Shown: positions 46,829 through 59,600 of the stretch, piece by piece | Position numbering within the stretch: position 1 is the first letter of the stretch | How the letters are laid out: every line of letters starts with the position of its first letter | DNA from: Cymbidium sinense | Taxonomy: Eukaryota > Streptophyta > Magnoliopsida > Asparagales > Orchidaceae | Direction: 5' to 3' | Assembly: GCA_021442155.1 (NCBI GenBank) | Contig: CM038228.1 | Coordinates: 87,188,114-87,252,113 of the forward strand | Length of the DNA: 64,000 nt | The notes under the pieces: model-generated | Seen by the model: the letters and a program-made list of their open reading frames with translations, nothing else | The model's database searches: none | Told to the model about the DNA's origin: nothing | Made by a program: the position numbers and the translations under genes

Positions 46829-47053
46829 CAGCTACTCTAGGTGGTTGTAAGTTTAGAAGAGTCGGGCAGGTTTACTCTCTCTTGTGGAAGTAAAATATTA
46901 TGTCCATCTTTTGCTTAGATTTAAGTCATGCTTTAGCACATGCTAAAGCTCCGTAGAGTTAGGATTTGAGGTAGCTAGTTTCTCTTGGGCTACAAGTAAA
47001 TTCTCACCTTTTAAGCATTTTCATAACTTTATGTTGATTGATTTTAAGCCCTA
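46829..47053 (+). mobile_element. LTR C, second part
   Basis: A 225-bp piece of LTR matching about 46049-46260 of LTR A (GGTTGTAAGTxxAG, TTTACTCTCTCTTGTGGAAGTAAA, GTTAGGATTTGAGGTxGCTA). It is the continuation of LTR C beyond the solo LTR, and it is cut at 47053 by the start of LTR B, a second insertion into the same LTR. The remaining ~570 bp of LTR C is not seen to the right in this window. Confidence 0.8.
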
Positions 47054-47609
47054 TGTTGACCTCACTTTTAGAGTGAGTTTTCAAACTTCTTAACATAAAT
47101 CTGGGACTCTTATAGACACTAAGAGTTCCTTATCCTTAAGACACTTCTAGCGATTAGGTGAACACTTAACCTAAGCCTAGAGACTTAGAAGGGTTAGTCA
47201 TAGGGGTAGGTTATGCCTTAGGGATTTAGAGAGATTTGCCCATCCTATGGCCTAGACCTAACTCATGCTTTCCTTCTCAAATTAAACCCCAATTTCAACT
47301 TCAAAATCAAAATCAAATTTCCAAAACTCACAATCAATCTCATGATCAAATTCCCAAAATCCTACATAAACCCTATGATTAAATTCAATGGCCTTGACTT
47401 AGCCAAATCCAATTCAACCCAAATTCAATTGATCCTATCCAAGATCACTTCTATCCCTTAATCATTTATCAAATCCAAATCCAAACCCAATTCCAAATGA
47501 TTGAAATCCAAAATCAAATTCGAGCTCCAAAATCCTTCCTAAGCCATATGGACCAACCTCCATGAGCTTAATCAAATCTTGGCCTAAATCAATCCAAAAT
47601 TAATTGATT

Positions 47610-48010
47610 TCCTTATAAATAAATTATTCCATCATTTATATTCATAAATATAAATAAAACCCATATTTTAATGATCAAAATTAAATCAAACTAAATTGAT
47701 TTCCTTCTAAGCCCTTTTGACCTACCTCCATGAGCTTGGTCAATTTTGCTTCCAAATCACTCCAAACTCAAGTGGTTTTCTCAGGAGTCATTTATATGTT
47801 CAATTATAGTCACAGATATAAATGAAATATAAATTCACATGACCAAAACCAAACCCAAAATCAAATAAAAACCCAATTTGGACCCTTTAAGCCAACTTCT
47901 TGGACTTAGCCAAAATCCACCTAAACCAAGCCAAAATTAATGGAGTTTTTCTGAATCAATCATTCCTCCAATCATCTATTCAAATATAAATGAAACCTAC
48001 AATCATCTAG
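47610..48010. repeat. ~170-bp tandem repeat, three copies (LTR B)
   Basis: Units carry cores near 47635, 47802 and 47970 (TTATATTCATAAATATAAAT and variants), one fewer than in LTR A or D. This accounts for part of the length difference. Confidence 0.8.
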
Positions 48011-49271
48011 CCAAATTGAAATAAACCCAAGTCAAGCCCAACTTAGCATTTTTGACTTAGAAATTGCAAATGAACCAAACCAATCATAGCCCAAATTGAT
48101 TGTAGTTGAATTTATATTTCAATCCTAAGCTCATATATAAATCTAATTAAACCATAATCATGCCAAAACCAAGCCAATTGACCCACTTAGGTCTACTTGA
48201 CCCAAAGTGGCCTAAAGAACTCATATGAATCAAGTTCTAAATTGGATTGAACCAAGCCTATCCAAACCTCATACCATGATTATTGATCACCCTAAGATGA
48301 TCAATTGCCATGAATTGGGTCAAACCAAGTCAACTTGGTCATTTGACCAAGTCAACCCTTAGCCCATATGAAACCAAAAATAGCCAAAACTCACCATACA
48401 CCAAATTGATTGAAACCATTGATTCACATCAACTCATAATTAATGATTGAACATGACTTGACCACCAATTGAGCCAAACCAAATCCAATTGGCCATTTGC
48501 TCCAAGTTGACCCAAATTGACCTAAAAGGCTAAAATTGGTCAAATCATGATCCAACCCAAATTTATTACAACCAATGGCTCAAGGTCATTCCAAATTCAT
48601 TGTTGAACTTGACCAAAGTTCAATTTGATCAATTGGACCCAACCTAGTTCAATTGACCAACTTAGTCCAAATTGACCTAAAAGGTCAAATTGGCCAAAAT
48701 CCAAATTAAATCTAAATTAATTCAAACCTAAGCCTAAAATTATTTCAATTAACCAATTGAACTTGAACCAATACCCAACCCAAGCCAATTTGCCAATTTG
48801 GTCAAATTGGTCAACTTGGCTCATTTGACCTACATGAATCCAAAATGAGCCAAAACCAAACCTAGGCCAAATTGATTGAAACCACTTAAACCAAAACACT
48901 TCAAATCATCATTTGAACCTAACCCAAGGTTTGGTTTGACCTAATTTGACCAATTGGTCAACCTAACCCAATATTGATGCAAATTGACCTATATGACCAA
49001 ATTGAACCAAAACCCATGAAACCAACCCATGGTACTTTTGGAACTGACCAAACTAGACCCAAACCCATCCCAGGTCAGCGAAAAAATCCACCCAAACCCA
49101 GTTGGAGCCAAACCCAAGGTAAATCCTCCTTGGATATGCCTCCTCATGTGGGATTTTTCTAGAATTGTCAAAGCCCACTCTCCTCTCATGCTTGGCAGCT
49201 TCAAGCACCCAAATGAGGCATCACTAAGCCACATAGCCCACCCTAAGTGGGTTAGGTCTACATGGACCAAG

Positions 49272-49295
49272 GGGAGGTGAGTTAACTCACCTCCC
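49272..49295. repeat. 24-bp perfect palindrome (LTR B)
   Basis: Identical to 40958-40981 in LTR A. Confidence 0.95.
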
Positions 49296-52200
49296 TTACA
49301 AGCTGAAGATGCAAGGGACAAGGAAAGAGCCATCAGTCCATATACCACCTTGAGCCACCTCCCATGTTTTCCTACACTCATGGCGTGCAATGTGGACTCG
49401 ATTACGACCCCTATGATGCCTTGACTAGTGGCTGGCTGGCTAAAATCATGGGAGAAATCCTGTCCATGCACCTCAGCCAATTGATGGGTATACCGCTCAA
49501 TTCTCATAGCAATTGACACGATTCCATTCGTGAGAGCTCCTAAGATGATTTTGAAACTCCCCAGCACTTGTTAGAGTGAGCCCAAGTCCTCCCCACTTCA
49601 AATTTTCTCTTTCCATGCACAACCAAAATAGGGGAGTTCAATCCCGATCTAAACTCCCTCTTCTCACAATCAAAACTCAATTGCTCTTACACACACCTTC
49701 CACACACATCGTCGAAGTCACCCAAGCCATTTTCCAAGCACTAAAGCCACCAAAGGATAGACTTCGATCAAAGTTGAAGCTCCAAAGCATCGTTCTTGTC
49801 CAATCGAGTGATCTACTTAGAATTCAATTACTGCTCAACAGGGTTTCATCTCAACTAGAAGAAGCTTCCTCAAGCATGCGAACTATCGGTCTTAGCTCTG
49901 GTGAGGTAAATCCATTAAAATTGAGCTTTAGAAAAAAATGGGTTGATCTTTTGTGAAGGAAAGTTGCATGTGAGTTGATCCTAGCCATTGGATCTTTGTG
50001 GATCCCTCGTGCGAAGGTGTGGGATTATATTCGAGTGAATTCGAGCTTGAGTGAGCTTAGATCAAGCAATCCATGGTGGATGAGCTCCGATGATCATTGC
50101 TTGTCAGAAAAGAGATCACAGGCCATCCGTTCTGTGTGACTGGAATGGATGGATCTAACCAGATCATGCTAGATCCATCGTTTGATCCTCCTTAGCTGCA
50201 TGTTTGATCATGGCCGTTCGATCTTAGATCAGACGACTCCTGAGAAAGCACATCCCGCTACCATCCGAGTCATCCACAAATGTGGCTACTTAAATAGTTA
50301 ATCCCATGGTGCCACATAGAAAGCACGCCGAGTCAGCACGCCCTGTGGCGCTAATGGGATTAAGGCTTAATTAGGTTAATTAATTACTTTTTAAGCCTGA
50401 AACTTCAATAATTCATAACTAATTGTATAAAAATCTAAAAAATATAAACAAAGGCTTATTTTGAATGTGTTTCAGAGAGGAATCCATTAAATTTATCCTT
50501 AATTAATTTTTAATAGTAATTTAGGCTTTACTAAGATTTAATTGAAGATTTAATTAGCCTAATTACTCCTAAAATAATTAGCCAATTAATTCTTAACTTT
50601 TTGTGGGTGTTTAGGGGATGACTTCTACCTCCCCTATTTTGCTTAGAATTTATTATTTAGTTAATTGAGGAAATTGATTGATTAAGCCCTAATTATAGTC
50701 TTAATTTAATTAAGTGATAATTAGGTATATGAATAATAATTTTCTTAATTAATTGGTTGATTTATCACCTTTTAATAGTGGGGAGGCCTAGGGAATTGGA
50801 TTGGGGCTTCTCTCCTAATCCTTTCCTTAAGTTTCCTTCACTTTTTCAAGAGAAATTAATTAAAGATTAATGGATTAATCAATTACTTAATTAAATTTCA
50901 AAATACATCTGAACCTATTTAATTCATGGGTAGGTCTTTTGGTTTTCAATGGCCTAAAAGAGTTAATGAAATTATGATTTATCCATATGTGAGAAAAATC
51001 ATAAAAGTAATTAAGTAGGTTCCTTAATCCAAATTAACCATTAATTGTGAGCCAATTACATTAGACCTTTTCCATTTCATAGGACCATTGCTAATTTATT
51101 TTTTCAATTCATTTTCATATTACATTTACATAATTATTTAGTTAGTTACTTTAAGGTAACATAGGCAAGGGTTAAGTAATTGAATTAATTCATATCTTAA
51201 CTTAATTAATCCAAAAAATCAACCTAATTGCCTTTTGTTAAATCAAATTAACTTACAAACATGGGTTAGGAATAGGATTAGCAAACCTCTTTCCCTCTTT
51301 CTCTGTTTCCTTAAATTAAATGAAACATCAAATTAAAAGTGACATTAAGAAGCTTTGGTTTGCTTTGAATACTTTTATTTGATATGATTGTCCTTAGGAT
51401 TTAGTTTGGTTGAATGAAATCATTTGGTTATGTTCATTTATTTCTTTCCAATTACATTAAATATTGTATGTCACTTGATTCATGTATTCATATTTTGCAA
51501 AATTAATCAAACCAAAATGGTTTTCTTTATGTCAAACTTACATGTGTTGTTGAACTTATGAATATGTGTGGCTATTATCACATCAAAGTTATTTTCAAAG
51601 ATTTATAAGTCAACTATATATTTAGAGTGATAATAGTTATAAATATTTATACTATGCATGTTTAGCTTGTAACATGTAATATGGAGTTCTTTTCTTTTAA
51701 TCTATGGATTCAATAAAATTTGAATGTTAACAAGTGTATACCCTATTTTAAAATGAAGTATCCACTTAATTTATGTATTTATGCTAATTTAGAATAACTT
51801 TTCAACTCTCACATGTATAAATAATTCAATTGAAAGAAATTTTGCATGATTTTTATTCTTGTAGTCATTTGTACATTCATGTGTATTCAAGAATAGTGAG
51901 TATATCTAGTCTAGATATTTTGGAGATGCGAGGCTTTAAGTAGCCCCAAGGAGATCTTTATCTCACTCCCTTAGTTAACAATGGTGAGGTACTTGCTTAA
52001 AACTTTTATACACTTGAATGTGTATTTAGCTAATGAATGAAAATCTCTTTCATTTAAAATAAAAATATATATGTAGCAACTAAAAAATATATATGTATGT
52101 AGAAAAGATAAACAAAAATGTAAAAATGTCATGAGTAATTCAATTGATTCCTTTCATATTGAATGGGATTATTTAAAGTTAAGTGTAATAAGGATTACTT

Positions 52201-54452
52201 TAAAATGTGTAATAAGTCATTCACTAAAGAGAACTAAATCAAATTAAAATGCTTTAGAAAGTGGCTTAAGGTAGGGTTGAAAGAGGGTAATTCTCTTTCT
52301 TCTCTTTAAAAAATTTAGTTGCAAAGTGTAAATCATATGAAACAAAGAAAAACACAAATTGAAATCCTTAAATCAACTAAAAAACTTAAAATGAAACCAA
52401 CCCTTTATGTTAAATTGAATCCTTATACACTTAGAGAACTATAACTCTAATACTTAGCAAGATATACCACACAAGCATTAACACGCACATTAAAATTAAG
52501 TCACTACTTCTAACTTTATGTTAGGGTGGTGCTTGGTTTGGTGTATGTTTAATTTTATGATGTATTATTTTAGACTGGATGTTAGGGTGTATATTTCGTA
52601 GATGATTAGCTTAGCATTTTTATTTCTAGGAGATTATGCTTAAGAGATGCTTAAAATAATTATAAATGATCTATTTTATAGGTTTCTGAAGCCCCTAAGC
52701 ATAATCTAAATTAAGATAGGTGGGCTTGGTTACCCATGTGTAACATGCTAAGCCCAAACTATACATATAACGCTGATTGTGTTTAGCTAACACTTATTTT
52801 GCAGGTGTAGTTAGATTTACTTTTCCTATTTTTAATGTGATTTTGCATTAATAATTATGATTAGTGTTTTGAGGGGATAAGGATGAACATTGGCCAGAAG
52901 GCTTAGCCCTGAGGTGCCATGTGACGCCTTGAAGCCTATGAAACCAAGGGATAAAAGATATGAAGAAATGAAGAAAACATAAAGAATAAAGATTTGAAGG
53001 GTATAGCTCAACTACCCATTTTGCTCTTTTCAGGTTGTACGGCGGTACCTGACTGCACTGACCTCTTAATCTTTTATGTTAGATTTATAAAATTTCTTGA
53101 TGTTATATTTAAATTGTGCATAAGAAATGGCATGCTTTTTATAATTTCTTTATGAAGGATGTTTTAATGTGTGACCTGGATTTGATTAGTCTTTAGAAAA
53201 AATAAATCTTTTACATAACCTCACATAAAGCCTAGGCATTAAATCAAGATAATTAAAAGATTTAGCCCTTAGCTGAATGTTATAAGTTTCACATCATGGA
53301 TACATATTATTTCTCTCTTGAATATGAAGGATCTCCATCCTTCCAGGATAGGGGAATGCTTGACCTGTGAGGGCATCCCTTATGGTGGAGAAGACTTCTT
53401 CTAGCTGATTTAGCCCATGACCTATTTTCAACATGCATATAGGCATACGAAATCCTATGGCCTTTGTCAAAATGAAGAGTCAAAAAATAAATAAAAATTG
53501 AAAAGATTTGCATTAGATTAAGCCATTGCTCACACCACTCATGCTCTAGTCTCTTAGGGAGTGGGTTTAAGGACCTTAGTTTCTTTCCAAGTAATAACAT
53601 CCCAACTATCTTGCAAAATTATATGACTTGACCACATAAATTTAAAAGCATAGGAGGAGTTAGATGGCTGCCACTCTAAGCGGTTATAATCCAGCAGTCG
53701 GGTGGTTTACTTTCCCTTATGGAGGTAAACTGTATACCCACTTTAGATTTAGGTCATACTTTGGCTCTTGCCAAAGATCCCTAGATTTAGGATTTGAGGT
53801 TGCTATTTCCTTCAAGTTATAAGCATAAACCCTCACCTCTTAGGCATTTCTATAACCTTGTGTTGATGTTTTATAAGCCCTTGTAATCTAATAAATTTTA
53901 ACTCAAATAAATAATTCTTTACAATTCTAAATGTATAATGGCCAACCATAGGATAGATTGGAATGGTCATTAGGTTTCCTAGTATCATGAGCATTCCCTA
54001 CTCATTTTCTTTAACTTCCAAAATAAGTCTCTCATTTTCATCTTTCCCACTTGATTTTCCAAATATAACAAATTCATTGATAGTCTTACTTTTGAAATCT
54101 TTGGAGATAATAATTGCCTACTTTAATTGAGAGTATTCTTAAGGGACTCACCTTCCTTAGGATGTAATTAACTATTGGGGCTTGCCACCATACAGAACTT
54201 TAGAATCCAATTTAATATAAATCATACTTTATTCATCCATATAAAGTAGGAGAAAAATATCTGGTATATTAAAATACCCACCATATCTTAGGAGTCCTTA
54301 TTAGGTGATTAGGTCAATTGAAGGGTGATGTCTCTATATTTTGAGATAGTACATCATATCTCAATATTGTACTCGATCACTTCAATAAGTATCCCCTAAG
54401 ATCTGCATGGTTTCCCCCATATACATCCAAAAGTAAACACCATAAATTTTTT

Positions 54453-54470
54453 TGGCGACTCCACTGGGGA
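54453..54470 (+). other. Primer binding site, tRNA-Arg type
   Basis: TGGCGACTCCACTGGGGA begins 9 bases after the LTR end, separated by an AT spacer (AATTTTTT). Its complement ends in CCA, as required for the 3' end of a tRNA. Tat/Ogre-lineage Ty3/gypsy elements are known to use tRNA-Arg with a nearly identical site (TGGCGACTC[CT]GCTGGGGA). It primes minus-strand cDNA synthesis and fixes both the orientation of E2 and the exact 3' boundary of LTR B. Confidence 0.93.
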
Positions 54471-54915
54471 TGATTTCTCTCTCCATCTCTATTAGATAAT
54501 TGTTGTCTCCAAGCATTGATAGTGGACTTATGTTTTATATAAGCAAAGACTATATTTCTTTCCATTGGCACTTAGCTTGTTTCATCCTTAAGCAAAGCTA
54601 GGAAATATCTTTTAGGTTTTAGGACCTCACTCTATGTAGGTCTTGAAACTCCTGGGTTCCCAATAGATAAAAATAAATCAATTAATACAAGGAGTTGACT
54701 AAAGTTTGAACCTCTTTACCATTAGCTTGGTGCGGCAAAGTTCATCCCATATCTAAGAAAATTTTAATAAAAATTTAAACTAAATAAATGAAGCCTTTTA
54801 CATAAGTTTTCAAAAGCACTTTTTAAAGTGAAATCATGCACTTCACATCATATAAATTTGCAAATTATAAAAATTTCAAATCTCTTTTTAAAATAATAAA
54901 AAATAAACAAACCTC
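54471..54915 (+). mobile_element. E2 leader after the primer binding site
   Basis: Non-coding leader of E2. GGACCTCACTCTATGTAGGTCTTG (about 54632) contains an imperfect inverted repeat (GACCT..AGGTC). No open frame of note. It leads into the hairpin array. Confidence 0.7.
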
Positions 54916-55652
54916 ATTTTACATGCTTAAACTTGTTAAATAAGGATCTTTTTCAAATAAAAAATACATCATTAAGATCCCTTCATTTCAAGATAAGTTT
55001 TTCAAAAGCACATTTTTTAAAGTAAAATTAAACAACCAAAATCCATTTAACATAACCATATTTGTTTAATGAGAGTTTCTTTTTGAAACTAAAATCAAGA
55101 TATAATTGAACTCCATTTAACACATTCATATATTGTTAAATGGGAGTTCCCTTTTTCAAACTAAAATCAACACATGAACTTCACTTAATATACTAAGTTT
55201 ATTAAGGGAAGGTTCCCTCTTTCAAAATCAAAATAAAAATCAAGATGAGAAAAACATAATTGAATTCCATTTAACATACCCATATTTATTAAATGAGAAT
55301 TCCACTTTCAAAAATCAAATTAAAACCTAAATTATTCAACACTCACTTTTGAATTCCATTTAACATACCCATATTTGTTAAATAAGAATTCAATCCTCAT
55401 AATCAAAACAAATGCACATATAAAACAAATAAACAAACATATAAGTAAGTTCCATCCTAGCATACCCAAATTTGTTAAGTATGAACTCGCTTCCAAAATA
55501 TCAAAATACAAACACATATATTTTGAACTCTATTTGACATACCATATTTGTCAAATGTGAGTTTCCCCTCTTTTTAAAAAGAGGAGTCAAACCAACACAT
55601 ATCAGAACACCTACACATTGAACTTCATTTGATATACTTAAATTTATTAAAT
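54916..55652 (+). repeat. Leader array of nine hairpin units (E2)
   Basis: Units begin near 54916, 55045, 55115, 55184, 55269, 55358, 55456, 55532 and 55627. Each has a 7-8-base stem of the type ATTTAACA...TGTTAAAT around a 9-11-base loop, then a GA(A/G)TTC-rich and TTTCAAAA..AAATCAA-like linker. Stem sequences vary but mostly still pair: ATTTGACA/TGTCAAAT (55532-55556), CTTAATA/TATTAAG (55184-55206), ATTTGATA/TATTAAAT with one G-T (55627-55652). Units at 54916, 55045, 55269 and 55456 have one mismatch each. It lies between the primer binding site and gag, where packaging and dimerisation signals of LTR elements usually sit. Confidence 0.85.
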
Positions 55653-55702
55653 GTGAGTTCTTCAAATCATATCAAACACATTTGGCCCTCCACTTAACAT
55701 AT
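55653..55702 (+). mobile_element. E2 leader end, broken by insertion
   Basis: The array continues into the start of a tenth unit (CCACTTAACATA, about 55690-55701) and is then interrupted at 55703 by the exact terminus of a minus-strand LTR. The 5-bp target duplication would be CATAT (55698-55702); its partner lies outside the window. Confidence 0.6.
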
Positions 55703-56683
55703 TGTGGTGTTTATTTTCAGGATATGTGACACAACACAGATCATTAGGGGGTACTTATTAAAGTGATCAGGTACATTGAGGAATGATGTTTTATCTTGAA
55801 AGATAGAAGCTATCACCCTACAATGGACCTAATCACCTAATAAGGACTCCTAAGGCATGATGGGCCTTCTAATGTACCAGAGATTTTTTCCCTACTTTAC
55901 ATGGAAAAGTAAAGCAAGATTTATTTTAAAACGGGTTCATTAAGTTCCGTATGGAGGCAAGCCCCCATAGTAAATTACATCCTAAGGAATAAAATCCCTT
56001 AAGAATACTCTCGATTAAAGTAGATAATGAAGGTCTCCAAAGATTTCAAGGCTAGACTATCAATAAATTGATTATGTTTGGAAAATCAAATGGGATAGTT
56101 CAAGGAGAAGACTTATTTTAGAAGCCAAAGGGAATAAGTAAGAAATGCTTATGATACTAGGAAGCCTAGTGAGCATTCCAACCTATCTTATGGTTGGGCA
56201 TTATATGTTTAAAATTAAAGAGATTGATTTTATTAAAGTTGACATTTTATTAGAAAGTTAGGACTTATAATTTCACAACACAAAGTTGTGGAAATGCCTA
56301 AGAGGTGAGGATTTATGCTTGTAGCCAAAGGATATAGGTACCTTGAATCCTAGATCTAAAGATTTTGGCATAAGCCAAAGCATGACCTAAGTCTAAGCAA
56401 AGATGGGTATATAGTTTACCTCCACAAGAGAGATAAACCACTGGACTGCTGGGCTTACAATCGGCTGGAGTGATAGCCAACTAACTCCTCCTACGCTTTA
56501 AAACCATGTAGGTAGTCATATAATTTTGTAAGATAGTTAGGTTGTTATTATTTATAGAGATACTAAAGTCCTTAAACCCACTCCTTAAAGAGACTAGAGT
56601 ATGAGTGGTTTGAGTAATGAATTAGTCTAATGCAAATATTTTCAAATATTATTTATATTTGATACTTTATTTTGATAAAGGCC
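55703..56683 (-). mobile_element. LTR tail fragment, minus strand (LTR I)
   Basis: On plus it begins TGTGGTGTTTATTTTC (LTR end ...GAAAATAAACACCACA) and continues through the conserved tail (TGGACCTAATCACC at about 55824, CTCCTACGCTTTAAA at about 56487) to a break at 56683 (AAGGCC). It is the last 981 bp of an LTR with the plain tail variant. At 56684 a second LTR of the same strand begins at its own terminus, so LTR H probably inserted into LTR I. Confidence 0.8.
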
Positions 56684-59600
56684 TATGGTGAAAATATTCA
56701 CGCATTCATCTATCCTTTTTGAAGAGAGGATAAATGAAAACATAAATAATCTTCTTTTGGGACTCCACATAATCTATAAATGCTTTTATTAAGGGTGATC
56801 AGGTACGACATTGAGGAGAGGTATATTATCTTGAAAGATAGAAGTCATCACCCTACAATGGACCTAATCACCTTAATAAGGACTCCTAAGGATAATGGGT
56901 CTGTATATATACTATAGATTCTTCCCCTACTTTATATGAAAAAGTAAACCAAGATTTTATTTTAAACTAGGTTTGTTAAGTTACCTATAGGGGCAAGCCC
57001 CCATAGTTAATTACATCCTAAGAGACGGGATCCCTTAAATACTCTCGATTAAGATAAATGATCATTGTCTTCAAAGATTTCAACATGTTGGACTATCAAT
57101 CAATTAGTTTATTTGGGAAAGATCAAATGGGATTGATTAAAGAGGGGAGTTATTATTGAAGCCAAATGAAGATAAGTAGGAGATGCCCACAATACTAAGA
57201 AACCTATCGAGCATCTCAAACTATCCTATTGTTGGGCTTTATATATTTGAAATTGATTTAATTTGTTTGAGTTGAATTTTTTATTAGAAATTTAGGACTT
57301 ATGATTCCATAAAACAAGATTAAAGAAATACCTAAGAGGCGAGGATTTAAGCTTATGACCCACAAAGGGAGAAGCAACCTCAGAACCTAAATCTAGGGAG
57401 CTTTGGCAAAGGCCGAATAACCTAAATCTATGGTGAGAATGGGTATTTGGTTTACCTCCACAAGAGAGGACAAATCACCCGATGGATTAGACTTACAATG
57501 GGATGGCTGCCAACTAACTCCTCCTATGATTTTAAATTCATGTAGGCAAGTCTTATGCTTTATGTAAGATAGCTAGGCTATTATTTATTTAGAAAGAGAC
57601 TAAGTCCTTAAACTCACTCCCTAAAGAGATTAGATCATACAAGGGTATGTTTCAAATGATTAAAATCTAATGCAATTCAGATTTCACTTTATTTTTATTT
57701 TTGGACAAATATTTTGACTCAAGCTAATAGGATTCATATGCCTAATGCATGAGAAATAAGGTTATTGGCCAAAATCAGTGAGAAGGGAGGAGGTGTGTTT
57801 CCACCATGCCTCTCAATGGTCAAGCCAAGTTTCTCTGGGAAAGGTGGAAGCCCTCCAATCAAGAGTGAAAATAATATGCATTTATGCATGATATTATAAA
57901 AGAAGTACTCATCCAGTTAAGGGGTTGCTAATTTTTTTATCTTAAAATTTAGCCTAAGCTTTAGGTGAGCTTATGAGTTCTTTATTTTTAGTTTTGAGTT
58001 GTTAAATTTGATAAAAGATTTATTTTTTCTAAGAGCCTATTGCACATCCAGGCATACATAAAGTAAGAAAGAAACTTGGAAAAGGATGCCACTTACTACA
58101 CAAGCTAAACAAATCATCAATCAATTTATAAAACTAATCCCAAAAGAATAAGTAGCCATTATGGTTGGGTACCACTGCACAAACCCGAAAACAAATTGGG
58201 TAGCCAAGCTCAACCCTTATACAATCCAGATTACAAATGAATTAAATACAATTAGGCAAGGAATTCATTATTATGAGGGTCTTCAAGCTTCATTTCTCCG
58301 TTCTTCTTTTCTTCTTTCTTCTTCTTTTCTTCTTTTTTCTTTGGTTTGTTCTTTTGGATGGTTGGAAGGTGGATGCTCCAATGGCTTCACATGGTACATA
58401 AGATGAGATCTTATGACCAATGCTCATCCCAATCCCCATAACAATCATTCCAAAATCCTAATTGTAAAAATTTACATGAAAAAGAAAAGTAAATCTAGCT
58501 AACACCTAAAAAACAAAGGTTAGCTAAACAAACCACCAAATCACAAGCATGTATATTAGACTTATCACCCCACATATGGGTGGATAAGTCCAAGTCCACC
58601 TAACCTATTGATTATGCTTAGGGGTATAAACACCTGAACAACAAAATCATTTATATTTTTATTTATTATAACGCCCCTTAAGCACAATCCCCTATAGAAG
58701 GGAATGGTTAGACTAAGATCACCATAGCATTCATTCTATGAACATACATCCTAACATTCAATCTAAAATATATATATCACAAAACAAAAGCAAGCATCAA
58801 ACCATGCACCGCCCTAACCTAAAGCTAAAAGTGGTGACTTAGCCTAATGTGCGTGCTTTGGAGGTTTATGTGGTATGCTTAGCTATGGCTTCAAGTTAGA
58901 ATTTTCTATGTTTGAAGCATGTTCAACTTAGTGGAGGGTTTGATTTAAGTGATTTAATTATTTTGAGTTGATTTTATTTTATGTTTGATTAGGTTCAAGT
59001 GAATCCTACAATTAATTACTAAGTTATGAAGAGAGGGAAAGAGAAGAGAACTTCTCTTTCCTTCCCTAACCTAAGTAATTTATAAAGTAGAATCATGTTT
59101 TAGTTTTTTTTAGTGAATGTTTTAATTAAGTGTTTTAATTAATCCTAAGTTTAGATGAACTCTAAACAAACCTATTCAAAAAGAAAGGCATTTTAAGATT
59201 AAATAAAATGAACTAAATTCACAGAACATACATCACTTCATTTCTTTCCCAACATGTATAACATCCATATGAATGAGTCCTAACCATATCTATACACACA
59301 AGCGAGAATATTTAAAACACTTTATGATGCATTCTAAGTAATTCATCTAAGAAATTTTGAAAATTTATGATGCATGATTTTCATTAAGTAGAAAAGAGAT
59401 TTCTTATCCAATTTTCACATGCACACATGAAAGTAAGAAAGGCAAAAGTGAGTACAACGCCATTGTTAACCTGAGGTGTAAGCTACTAGACCTACTTAGG
59501 GCTACTTAAAGCCTCATAATCTTGGGGTTATCTAGACTAATATACCACTTTCCTTAAATACAAGCATGTGTACAAAAGAAATGAATGGAAAAGAAAAAAA

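Larger units (their letters stand above)
47054..54444 (+). mobile_element. Complete 5' LTR (LTR B, 7.39 kb) of element E2
   Basis: Starts TGTTGACC at 47054 and ends ACACCATA at 54444, followed after 8 bases by the primer binding site, which proves it is a 5' LTR. It has three units of the ~170-bp array (47610-48010), the TTGAC/GGTCAA field (48000-49080), the 24-bp palindrome (49272-49295), the CpG block (50312-50352), one unit of the second tandem block (about 51900) and the plain tail variant (CATATACATCCAAAAGTAAAC). A 192-codon open frame on its minus strand (48989-49567) has no counterpart in the other copies. Confidence 0.88.
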
